Positions 39,210-46,756 of a DNA stretch of 64,000 bases are shown here, piece by piece; within the stretch, counting starts at the first letter, position 1; each line of letters opens with the position of its first letter. Origin of the DNA: an uncultured Bacilli bacterium (GTDB lineage Bacteria; Bacillota_I; Bacilli_A; RFN20; CAG-826); the NCBI GenBank assembly GCA_944368975.1, contig CALVXI010000003.1, forward strand, positions 1-64,000, read 5' to 3'. A program made the translations under genes and the position numbers. The notes under the pieces were generated by a model, which saw nothing but the letters and a program-made list of their open reading frames with translations, made no database searches and was not told the DNA's origin.

Positions 39210-39334
39210 ATGTTTACTAATACCTTCATCGGTATCGTTTTTCTAGTAGTCGTATCATTTTGCTAGTAGGGGTGTCGTTTTGTATCAAAACGATGGCACA
39301 AAGACAAAATTATTTTTATTAATATAATTATTTG

Positions 39335-39354
39335 GTCCGAGGAATCGGACTTTT
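39335..39354 (+). terminator. Terminator just right of the cargo element
   Basis: GTCCGA (39335-39340) pairs with TCGGAC (39345-39350) around GGAA, followed by TTTT. Confidence 0.6.
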
Positions 39355-39728
39355 AATTAGTAATTCTATTGATTAAGGTAAAATTGATTACTTAATCTAT
39401 TTAATTTAAATACAAATTTTAGAAAAAAGAAAAGTAGAAAATCACAAATTATAAAAATAAAATACCACAAATTATAAAAATTACTTTGGTTAATGATGTT
39501 AAAAAAGGCAATATTTTTATTTATTATAATTTCAAATTAAAATAGGATTTTAAAAAAGTATATTTAAAAATATGAGTCTTAGACTGATAAAATCTTATTT
39601 ACTTAACTTAATATTTTTAATACATCAAAGAAATAAAATTAACAAATTAAATTATTAAAAAGTTTAGAAATAATCATTATTTTTAAAAATTTTCTTATAA
39701 AGTTTCACTATCATTTTTTTAAATTACT
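39355..39728. other. AT-rich intergenic stretch
   Basis: About 370 bases with almost no G or C and stop codons in every frame. I see no gene, repeat or structured RNA in it. Confidence 0.5.
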
Positions 39729-39737
39729 TGATAAAAT
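39729..39737 (+). promoter_or_regulatory. Extended -10 promoter of the CarD operon
   Basis: TG-A-TAAAAT at 39729-39737 (the T of TG at 39729) lies 9 bases before the ATG. There is no ribosome binding site between them. Confidence 0.45.
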
Positions 39738-39746
39738 AAAAATAAG

Positions 39747-40232
39747 ATGGATGACAAAATATTAGTACATAAAGTGCACGGTATTTGTAAAATCACTGAA
39801 GAATTAGTTATTAATGGAGAAGACTTTCTTAAGGCTTCTGCAATAGACAACACTTCTTTAGTTATTTATTGTCCAAAAAATAAGAAAGATTTATTTTTTA
39901 GAGATGTAGTTAGTTTTGATGAAGCTAATAAAATCTTAGATTATATGAAAAATCTTAAAGGGACAAAAATTGAACCTACTAAGAAACAAAGAACTGAATT
40001 ATATGAAAAACTATATAATGGTAATTTATATGATTTAGCTTATTTAAATATTGCTTTACTTCGTTATCAAGTTCTTAAAAGTAAAAAGAAACAAGGTTTA
40101 TCAACGATAGAAACTAAGGTTTTAAAAGCAGCGAATTTAATGTTAACTGAAGAATTATCTTTAAGTTTAAATAAATCAATTGACGAATTAAATGTATTAA
40201 TTAAAGAATGGGCTAATCAATATGGTGAATGA
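39747..40232 (+). CDS. CarD-like transcription regulator
   Basis: A 161-residue member of the CarD/CdnL/TRCF family. A short N-terminal Tudor-like domain (residues 1-55, KILVHKVHGICKITEELVIN) contacts the RNA polymerase beta subunit. A helical C-terminal domain (about 75-160, ELYEKLYNGNLYDLAYLNIALLRY) holds the promoter bubble open in known members. The N-terminal domain is followed by NKKDLFFRDVVSFDEA. It leads a four-gene operon in which each gene overlaps the next by 8 to 11 bases. No Shine-Dalgarno precedes it and the -10 element is 9 bases away. It ends in TGA. Confidence 0.8.
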   Translation: MDDKILVHKVHGICKITEELVINGEDFLKASAIDNTSLVIYCPKNKKDLFFRDVVSFDEANKILDYMKNLKGTKIEPTKKQRTELYEKLYNGNLYDLAYLNIALLRYQVLKSKKKQGLSTIETKVLKAANLMLTEELSLSLNKSIDELNVLIKEWANQYGE

Positions 40233-41106
40233 ATTTAGTTTTAAAAATAGTTTTAATGATATTTTAGTTGGCAATAAGTGGGAAGTTATTTTCCCTAAAG
40301 CCAACATTATTTTAGTTACTGGAATGTGTGAATATTCATTAAGATATGATAAATTTGCGACATATCTAAATGGTCATAATTTTAATGTTTATTCTTTAGA
40401 TCATTATGGGCAAGGGAAAAATGGTGAACTTGGTAAACCTGGTAAAGATTATTTCTTTAAAATGATTGAAACTATTAATGAACTTGCTATTAAGTTAAAA
40501 GAAGAAACTCATCTTCCTATTTATATATTTGCTCACTCTATGGGTAGTTTTGTTACTCAAGGGCTGATTGAAAAATATAGTTATAACTTCAATAAGATTA
40601 TTTTATGTGGAAGTAATGGAAAAACTTTTTTATTTAAAATTGCTAATTTTGTAAGTTCAATCTATGTTAATAAAAGAAACTATGATAAAAAAGCAACTTT
40701 ATTACATAATTTATCAATTGGTAGCTATGAAGGAAAGTTTAAAAAAGAAGGAAAGAATGCTTGGCTTAGTGTGAATGATACCAATGTCACAAATTATAGT
40801 AAAGATCCATATTGTTCATATCGACCAACTAATGGTTTTTATCGTGAATTTTTTAAAGGTTTAAAGTCCTTACATAATAAAAAACTTTTAAAGAATGTTA
40901 ATCCTAATTTAAAAGTTTTAATTATAGGTGGAAGTAAAGATCCAGTTTCTAATTTTTCAAAAGGATTAATTTCATTAAATAATGAATATCGTAAATATGG
41001 TATTAATTCTAGATTAATAATTTATGAGAATATGCGTCATGAAATTATTAATGAAAAAAATAATGATGAAGTATTTGAAAATATAAAAGATTTCTATGAA
41101 GAATAA
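40222..41106 (+). CDS. Alpha/beta hydrolase, monoacylglycerol lipase type
   Basis: A 294-residue cytoplasmic serine hydrolase. The catalytic triad can be placed at S106 in FAHSMGSF, D240 in GGSKDPVSN and H273 in ENMRHEII. VTGMCEYSLRYDKFATYL and LDHYGQGKNG are the usual early motifs of the Hydrolase_4 (lysophospholipase/monoacylglycerol lipase) family. The nucleophile elbow has Ala where most have Gly (GHSMG), which is tolerated in relatives. It likely cleaves a lipid monoester in membrane turnover. It overlaps carD by 11 bases and the next membrane gene by 11. Confidence 0.85.
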   Translation: MVNEFSFKNSFNDILVGNKWEVIFPKANIILVTGMCEYSLRYDKFATYLNGHNFNVYSLDHYGQGKNGELGKPGKDYFFKMIETINELAIKLKEETHLPIYIFAHSMGSFVTQGLIEKYSYNFNKIILCGSNGKTFLFKIANFVSSIYVNKRNYDKKATLLHNLSIGSYEGKFKKEGKNAWLSVNDTNVTNYSKDPYCSYRPTNGFYREFFKGLKSLHNKKLLKNVNPNLKVLIIGGSKDPVSNFSKGLISLNNEYRKYGINSRLIIYENMRHEIINEKNNDEVFENIKDFYEE

Positions 41107-42064
41107 ATTTAGCGAAAAAGATATTAAAAGAATGTCTAAAGGCAAATTTGTTACTAGATTTTGGCCTTTATTTGTTTGTTTAGGGTTCTTTTTAACTTTT
41201 GCCGGTATTATTTTTATTATCTTAACTTTTAGTGATGAAGAAATTAATTATACATATTTATATTTAGCAATTTCTTTCTTTATTGTTGGTGTAATTGGAA
41301 TTATCTTAGCAGTTTGGAAAAAGACTTATAAAAAGGAAACAATAGACTTTTTAAATGAACAATTATTTAAAGAAACTTTTAAAGCTATTAAAGTAGAAGA
41401 TCGTTCTAAAGTATATTCAAAATTAACTTTAAAAGAATTAAAAACAGATAATGTAAGTGTTGAATTAATTGAAGGAAGTATTTTTTTAAACGTTTTGGAT
41501 AAACCTAGTTCGATTACCGATATTAAAAAAAGTAAATCAGTTTATAAAGAATCTACTTTAGACACAATTAATAAGGCTTTAACAAGTAATAGTAATAATG
41601 AAGGTTTAGGTTATACAAAAACTAGAAGTAATGAATATATCCCATTTATCGGAACAGTTATTGTTTTAAATAACTTCAATTTTGATTTAATGAATCAAAT
41701 TGAAGTTAGAGAAATTAAAGATAGTATTTCTAAATCTTATTTTTATAATAATAATGCTTTAATAAATATCGATGGATTAAGTGATGATTTTGATGTTTAT
41801 AGTGATAATCTTGAAGCTAGTAAAAAGATCTTAAATAAGAAAGTAATTGAAGAGATTAAAAAGTTAAAAAATAAATTTCCATTAGGGATTTGCGTGGTTT
41901 TTAAGAAAAATTCAATTGTTATTGAATTATATAATTATCATGCTAAACCTAGTTTTATTGATTATAAAGAGATTTATCCTGGTAAAAGATATTTAGAAAA
42001 AGCTGAAACTTTTAATGAATTATATTCTTCATTAAAAGAATTTATAAATAGTTTATATGAATAA
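41096..42064 (+). CDS. DUF3137-like membrane protein (first copy)
   Basis: A 322-residue protein with two adjacent membrane helices near residues 22-44 and 54-76, then a cytoplasmic region of about 240 residues. The part YIPFIGTVIVLNNFNFDL followed by a late IEEIKKLKNKFPLGICVVF and IVIELYNY resembles DUF3137, a family of unknown function. It is a diverged paralogue of the next gene: same helix pair, same order of blocks, low identity. It overlaps the hydrolase gene by 11 bases and the paralogue by 8, so all are co-translated behind CarD. Confidence 0.6.
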   Translation: MKNKFSEKDIKRMSKGKFVTRFWPLFVCLGFFLTFAGIIFIILTFSDEEINYTYLYLAISFFIVGVIGIILAVWKKTYKKETIDFLNEQLFKETFKAIKVEDRSKVYSKLTLKELKTDNVSVELIEGSIFLNVLDKPSSITDIKKSKSVYKESTLDTINKALTSNSNNEGLGYTKTRSNEYIPFIGTVIVLNNFNFDLMNQIEVREIKDSISKSYFYNNNALINIDGLSDDFDVYSDNLEASKKILNKKVIEEIKKLKNKFPLGICVVFKKNSIVIELYNYHAKPSFIDYKEIYPGKRYLEKAETFNELYSSLKEFINSLYE

Positions 42065-43145
42065 AGAAAAAGAATATTCTTTACTTGATAGAAATTTAAC
42101 TATTAAAGAAATTGAAGAAATTTCTATTAAAAAAACTAATTATAAAAAAATATTTTTAATAATTATTTTTATATTATTACCTTTAATTTTTCTATCTTTA
42201 ATTGGATTAGGAATTTATTTAATTATTGATAATGAAGATAATCTACCTGGAGGAGTTATCTTAATTACCTTTAGTACAATGTTTTTTATTACATCATTAT
42301 TATTACCTTTAATGTTTAAAAAAGAAAAAGTAATTAATAAAAAACTATTTGATAAATTATTTTATCAAGCCTTAAAAGAAGGCTTATCAAGTCAAATTAC
42401 ATATGAAGCAAAACCTTTAATTGATAAAAAGTTTTTAAATGAAACTAATGTATCACCTTTATTAATTAATAATTCAAAAGATAAAATTATCTTCACCTTA
42501 GATAAAGTTAAAAGTGCAATATTTGATATTGAAAGTGTTGATCCTCTTAAAGAAAGTGGAGCTACTTTAATTGGAAGTGTATTCGAACTTGGAGCTTTAG
42601 CTCCTTTAGGAATACTAGCAGTTAGTGTTGACATGATTAAAAATAAAGAAACAATTAATCGAAAGTTTAATGGATTAATATTTGTCACTAGTTCAATTAA
42701 TAAAGTTATCGAAAATACAGTAGAAATTAGATCTAAAAAAGAAAATTCTCCTGATACTTATTTATATTCTTCTAAAGATAAAGTTGAAACTGAAAGTATG
42801 TTATTTAATAAATATTTTAATGCTTATGGGAAAAAAGAAGATGTATTTTATGTATTAACTCCACGTATTATTGATGGATTAATTAAACTTGATAAAGAGA
42901 TTAAAGGCGGTATTAGCTTAATTTTTAAAGATAATAATTTAATCATGGGATTTAATGGTTATCATTTAGATTTATCTTTAATTAATAAGAATAGAAAGAA
43001 ATATACTTATTTAGAATACTATAATTTAATTAAAGATAAAGTGAGTAATTTTAGTAAGATTATTCATTATTTTGGTCTTGAATATCTTTCTTTTAAACCT
43101 CATAAATATGAACAAAAAAATTCATTATTTAATGAAGAACACTAA
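42057..43145 (+). CDS. DUF3137-like membrane protein (second copy)
   Basis: A 362-residue paralogue of the gene before it. Two helices lie at about residues 32-55 and 63-86. A soluble domain follows, with NRKFNGLIFVTSSINKVIEN and, later, EDVFYVLTPRIIDGLIKLDK and ISLIFKDNNLIMGFNGYH, which match the general plan of DUF3137 proteins. The stretch GSVFELGALAPLGILAVSVD is hydrophobic and may dip into the membrane. It is the last gene of the CarD operon. Function is unknown; a membrane or lipid-related role is suggested only by the lipase-like neighbour. Confidence 0.6.
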   Translation: MNKEKEYSLLDRNLTIKEIEEISIKKTNYKKIFLIIIFILLPLIFLSLIGLGIYLIIDNEDNLPGGVILITFSTMFFITSLLLPLMFKKEKVINKKLFDKLFYQALKEGLSSQITYEAKPLIDKKFLNETNVSPLLINNSKDKIIFTLDKVKSAIFDIESVDPLKESGATLIGSVFELGALAPLGILAVSVDMIKNKETINRKFNGLIFVTSSINKVIENTVEIRSKKENSPDTYLYSSKDKVETESMLFNKYFNAYGKKEDVFYVLTPRIIDGLIKLDKEIKGGISLIFKDNNLIMGFNGYHLDLSLINKNRKKYTYLEYYNLIKDKVSNFSKIIHYFGLEYLSFKPHKYEQKNSLFNEEH

Positions 43146-43225
43146 TTTTTCTTTAAAAATGTAAATATTTAATAAAGATAAAGAAAATAACATCAATTTT
43201 AGATATATAAACATTTAAAAAAATT

Positions 43226-43234
43226 TGATAAAAT
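43226..43234 (+). promoter_or_regulatory. Extended -10 promoter of prs
   Basis: TG-A-TAAAAT at 43226-43234, followed by a short leader with AGGGGTAGGG before the ATG at 43257. Confidence 0.4.
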
Positions 43235-43256
43235 AATCGTGTTTTAGGGGTAGGGT

Positions 43257-44228
43257 ATGATTAAAGATATTTTGGTATTCAGTTTATCGAGTAACACAGA
43301 CTTGACTAACAAAGTATGTGATTTATTAGGTATTGAAAGAAGCGAAGCTGAAGTTCTTCATTTCGCTGATGGTGAATGTTTAGCTACAAGTAAAGTTGAT
43401 GTTCGTGGAAAGAAAGTTTATATCATTCAATCAACTTGTAGTCCAGTTAATGATCGTATCATGGAGTTATTGATTTTTATTGACGGAGTTAAAAGAGCTA
43501 ATTGTCGAGAAATTACTTTGATTATTCCATATTATGGATATGCTAGACAAGACCGTATTGCTCATATGAATGAACCAATTAGTGCAAGAATGGTTGCTGA
43601 TTTATTCTCTAATGCTGGTGTTAAAAGAGTTTTAACAATGGAACTTCATACACCTCAAATTCAAGGTTTCTTTAGTGTTCCTTTAGATAATTTAACACCA
43701 ACTTCAATCTTTGCTAAATATTTATTAAATAAATTTAAAACTCTTAATTATAGCTTAAATGATGTAGCAATCGTTGCTCCTGATCATGGAGCTATGTATC
43801 GAGCTAGAGATTTATCAAATGCAATTCCTAATTCAAGTATTGTTATTATTGATAAACGTAGACCTCGTCCAAATGTTGCTGAAATCACCAATGTTATTGG
43901 AGATATCCAAGATAAAGTTTGTATTATGATTGATGATATTATTGATACCGGTGGAACTATTTTAGCTGGAGCAAAATGTTTAAAAGAAAGAGGAGCTAAA
44001 GAAGTTTATATTTGTGTAAGTCATGCTTTATTCTCTCATAATGCTTTAGATAAATTTGAAAATGCTGATTTTGTTAATGAAGTTGTCGTTACTGATACAA
44101 TTGAACATCCTGAGTTCTTTACTAGTAAAAAAGTTAAAGTAGTTTCTATTAGTGAGATGATTGCTGATGTTATTAAATCACATGAATCTCATGAAAAGAT
44201 TAAGGACAAATATACAAGATTCCACTAA
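43257..44228 (+). CDS. prs: Ribose-phosphate pyrophosphokinase
   Basis: Makes PRPP from ribose 5-phosphate and ATP, the entry point for purines, pyrimidines, His and NAD. It has 323 residues. FADGECLATSKVDVRGKKVY is the early subunit-contact region. YYGYARQDRIA is the ATP loop. VAPDHGAMYRARDLS contains the catalytic flexible loop start, and IMIDDIIDTGGTI is the PRPP-binding motif near residue 225. An AGGGG-rich ribosome site precedes the ATG. It is followed 1 base after its stop by an unrelated gene, so the two form an operon. Confidence 0.95.
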   Translation: MIKDILVFSLSSNTDLTNKVCDLLGIERSEAEVLHFADGECLATSKVDVRGKKVYIIQSTCSPVNDRIMELLIFIDGVKRANCREITLIIPYYGYARQDRIAHMNEPISARMVADLFSNAGVKRVLTMELHTPQIQGFFSVPLDNLTPTSIFAKYLLNKFKTLNYSLNDVAIVAPDHGAMYRARDLSNAIPNSSIVIIDKRRPRPNVAEITNVIGDIQDKVCIMIDDIIDTGGTILAGAKCLKERGAKEVYICVSHALFSHNALDKFENADFVNEVVVTDTIEHPEFFTSKKVKVVSISEMIADVIKSHESHEKIKDKYTRFH

Positions 44229-44229
44229 T

Positions 44230-44994
44230 ATGAAAGTTCAATTTGATTTAAGAAATGTTAAAGATTTAAGTAATATTTCTCAAGCGATAAAAGTATTAGC
44301 AACTACCTTAAAAAACATTGATTTTGATGTTTTAGTACTTGAAAATTTATCTAATACTTTTAGTGATACTAATAACTTAAAAGTTATTTATAATCCTTTA
44401 AAAGAATGTGATTATTTAATAACTTTAAGTCATGATGACTTAAAGTTAGATAATTTAATTTCTTTAAAATTACTTAAAGCAAAAGATAATGTAATTTATT
44501 TAGGTAATTTAAATAATACAAAAGATTCTTTTGAAGATATTTTAAATAAATTTAAAAACTCTAATTTATATAAAGAAGAATATACTTATGCATTATTAAA
44601 TTCTTACTCCTTAGAAGGAGAAGAATTTAATAATAATCATAAAGAAGATGATAAATATAAAGGAATTATTTCACCAATTGATATAGTTAATGTAAATCCT
44701 AATTTAATTATTTCTAGTTATGAAGTTAGTAATACATTTATATCATCTTTACTTTATACTATCGAATTTTTAAATAAGAAAAATGAGAAAGTTAAAAAAG
44801 AAGGATATTTCTCAAAAATCTTTAATAACTTTAATGGTGGAAGTGGAGTTAAAGAAGAATCTATTAATTACTTAATTGAAGAAACAAATATTTATTTAGG
44901 TGAAGAAAAGATAATTTTTACTATTGAAGAAGATAAGAGTTATAGTTATTATTACACATTATTTTATAAGATTTGTAATATCATAAAGATATAA
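44230..44994 (+). CDS. Protein of unknown function downstream of prs
   Basis: A 254-residue soluble, acidic protein beginning MKVQFDLRNVKDLSNISQ. It has no signal peptide or membrane helix. I recognise no family. The text alternates hydrophobic strands (FDVLVLENLS, LKVIYNPLKE, DYLITLSHDD) with charged helices, which suggests an alpha/beta fold. ATG 44230 lies one base after the prs stop; a longer frame starting within prs is less likely. A terminator follows at 45049. Its position suggests co-expression with PRPP synthesis but gives no function. Confidence 0.55.
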   Translation: MKVQFDLRNVKDLSNISQAIKVLATTLKNIDFDVLVLENLSNTFSDTNNLKVIYNPLKECDYLITLSHDDLKLDNLISLKLLKAKDNVIYLGNLNNTKDSFEDILNKFKNSNLYKEEYTYALLNSYSLEGEEFNNNHKEDDKYKGIISPIDIVNVNPNLIISSYEVSNTFISSLLYTIEFLNKKNEKVKKEGYFSKIFNNFNGGSGVKEESINYLIEETNIYLGEEKIIFTIEEDKSYSYYYTLFYKICNIIKI

Positions 44995-45048
44995 AATAGT
45001 TGGGTTTTGCAAGGCTTTTGATATAAATTTCATAGTTTTTGAATAATT

Positions 45049-45080
45049 TGCAAGTCGATTTGGCTTGCATTTTCTTTTTA
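45049..45080 (+). terminator. Terminator after the prs operon
   Basis: TGCAAGTC (45049-45056) pairs with GGCTTGCA (45062-45069) with one G-T pair, followed by TTTTCTTTTT. Confidence 0.75.
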
Positions 45081-45092
45081 TTTAACATATCA

Positions 45093-45117
45093 TTTAGTTC
45101 AAGGAGTGTGAACTAAA
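45093..45117 (+). promoter_or_regulatory. Hairpin with the ribosome binding site in its loop
   Basis: TTTAGTTC (45093-45100) and GAACTAAA (45110-45117) are perfect complements around AAGGAGTGT. The ATG starts at the next base. The ribosome site is in the loop and the spacer in the stem, so folding could control translation of the ATPase gene. Confidence 0.5.
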
Positions 45118-46200
45118 ATGATTATTTGTAAAACTTATTTAGATAACATATATTGTTTTGATGATTTTAGTTATGACTTTATTTATCCTAAGAAAATAGT
45201 TAATTCATCAATCGAAAAAGAGTATTTAGAAAAAGCTCCTAATTTTAAATATCGTAAAGTAAATATCTTAATTGGAAGTAATGCTAGTGGTAAAACTAGT
45301 TTTGGTAAATCTTTATTAGATGTATTAATTATTTTAAAAAAGAAACAACTTAACTACCAAATGATGGTTAATGATAAAGGTAAAGATGCACACTTTATCA
45401 TCGAAATAGTTGATGATAATTATATTTTTTATTATGTAGAAGGAATAATTAAGAATGAAAAAGATATAAATATCAAATTAATTAAAGAAGAAATTAAACC
45501 TACTGATTCTTATAAATCCGTTAAAGGAAGAATTGATGAAAAAATTGATAAAACTAATTTTATATCTTATTTAGAGTTAGATAATGATTTTGCATTTAGC
45601 TGGCATTTTGAATTTCCTTTTACTGATAACAATTTACAAACAGTTGATTTATCGTTGCTTGACTTTAATGAAGATGATTACTTAGAAATACTCAATAGAA
45701 TTTTGAAAACGTTAGATCCATCAATAATTAGTGTCACGAAGTCTAAAGAAATTGATCGTTGTATAATTATTAATATGAAAAATAGAGCAATACCAATTGA
45801 ACATCTGAGATTAATTAGAGATATTCAATATTTATCAAGTGGAACAAAGTATGGATTAATACTTGCTGATCTTGTTGCAGGACTAAAGTTTAATCGTTTT
45901 AATCTTAATTATGTTGATGAACAATTCAGTTATATTAATAGCGATATTGAAATTAGTTTATTATCAAAAATGGTTGATTTATTAAAGGATTGCTCACAAT
46001 TGTTTTTCACAACACATAATCTTGATGTTTTAGAAATGAAATTTCCTAAACATACATTTAATTTTTTAGAAAATGGCAAAAAAATTAGAATGATAAATGC
46101 AAGCGAGCGTATCATTAAGAATAATGTCTCGGTAAGAAATAGTTATGAAAATGATAGATTTGAAAATCTCCCAGATTGCGGATTAATTTATGAATTATAG
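45118..46200 (+). CDS. AAA/ABC-type ATPase of a putative defence pair
   Basis: A 360-residue ATPase of the SMC/RecF-like AAA15/AAA21 group. The Walker A is GSNASGKTS at residues 53-61. An ABC-like signature YLSSGTKYGL follows near 241-250, the Walker B region NLNYVDEQFSY near 262, and the switch His in FFTTHNLD near 300. Its partner, starting 11 bases before its end, reads as a TOPRIM-like protein. ATPase plus TOPRIM pairs are typical of phage-defence systems such as AbiL, PARIS and OLD-type modules; which type this is cannot be settled by eye. The ATG sits directly after a hairpin that holds AAGGAG in its loop. The ATPase itself is intact. Confidence 0.75.
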   Translation: MIICKTYLDNIYCFDDFSYDFIYPKKIVNSSIEKEYLEKAPNFKYRKVNILIGSNASGKTSFGKSLLDVLIILKKKQLNYQMMVNDKGKDAHFIIEIVDDNYIFYYVEGIIKNEKDINIKLIKEEIKPTDSYKSVKGRIDEKIDKTNFISYLELDNDFAFSWHFEFPFTDNNLQTVDLSLLDFNEDDYLEILNRILKTLDPSIISVTKSKEIDRCIIINMKNRAIPIEHLRLIRDIQYLSSGTKYGLILADLVAGLKFNRFNLNYVDEQFSYINSDIEISLLSKMVDLLKDCSQLFFTTHNLDVLEMKFPKHTFNFLENGKKIRMINASERIIKNNVSVRNSYENDRFENLPDCGLIYEL

Positions 46201-46638
46201 ATTTTATAATTATTTTGTAGAAGGCGATTGTGAAAAACATTTAATAAGGCAAAACCAACAACTAAAAAATCAATATTTTTTAGTGGAAGGGTTGAAACAT
46301 TTAATATTCTTAATAAATTAATAACCGATACAAAACTTAGAACAATTAAAGATAATACGTTGCTTGTTTTTATTTTTGATACTGATATAAATATTGACTT
46401 AACTATTTTAAAAAGAAATATTAAGAAATTAAATTCATATAAATCTAAATATATTTTCATTTTACAAGATAAAAATTTTGAAGATGAAATTATAAGAAGT
46501 ACTGATATTAAAAGAATCAAAGATCTATTTAAAAGTTTAGACGATAGTGATTTTAAAGGCGATTTTATAAAGTGTAAAAATGTTTTTTCTACATTAGAAA
46601 AACATAAATTCGATATTAATAAGTTATGGATTTATTAA
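46190..46638 (+). pseudogene. TOPRIM-like partner of the ATPase, frameshifted
   Basis: Starts at ATG 46190, overlapping the ATPase by 11 bases, with MNYRFYNYFVEGDCEKHLI, where VEGxxE is the first TOPRIM motif. This frame stops after 43 codons. From about 46240 another frame continues with KAKPTTKKSIFFSGRVETFN, LLVFIFDTDIN (the DxD motif), EDEIIRSTDIKRIKDLF and ends KHKFDINKLWIY at 46638. One missing base (or two extra) near 46240 explains the break. The restored protein would be about 150 residues. Either the nuclease half is dead, which would also silence the ATPase, or the shift is a sequencing error or phase-variable site. Confidence 0.6.
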
Positions 46639-46720
46639 AATGAAAATCCACATTTTAAAGATTTTAAGAGTGAAGGAAATAAAATTAAAAAGCGTTTGAA
46701 ATAATACTGAAGAATTACTT

Positions 46721-46750
46721 TTTACGCGCAAAGCGTTTTTATGATACAAT
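46721..46750 (+). promoter_or_regulatory. Promoter of the two-component operon
   Basis: TTTACG (46721-46726) and the extended -10 TG-A-TACAAT (46742-46750) have an 18-base spacer. The -10 ends 6 bases before ATG 46757 and no ribosome site exists, so the transcript should be leaderless. Confidence 0.6.
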
Positions 46751-46756
46751 TTAAAT

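Larger units (their letters stand above)
37228..39290. mobile_element. Two-gene cargo element with inverted ends and inward 19-bp repeats
   Basis: TTTTGATACAAA at 37228-37239 and its exact complement TTTGTATCAAAA at 39279-39290 bound a segment of 2063 bases next to tRNA-Arg. Inside the left end are two tandem 19-base units, CTACTAGAAAAATGATACC (37352-37370) and CTACTAGAAAAATGACACC (37371-37389). Inside the right end are the inverted forms GGTATCGTTTTTCTAGTAG (39231-39249) and CGTATCATTTTGCTAGTAG (39251-39269), plus GGTGTCGTTTTG at 39271-39282. A further GCGTTTTGCTAGTAG is at 37296-37310. The repeats look like transposase or recombinase binding sites, but no transposase is encoded. The segment encodes an AlbA_2 protein and a DUF3795 protein with less AT-biased codons than the neighbours. 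It may be a non-autonomous element moved in trans. Confidence 0.5.
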
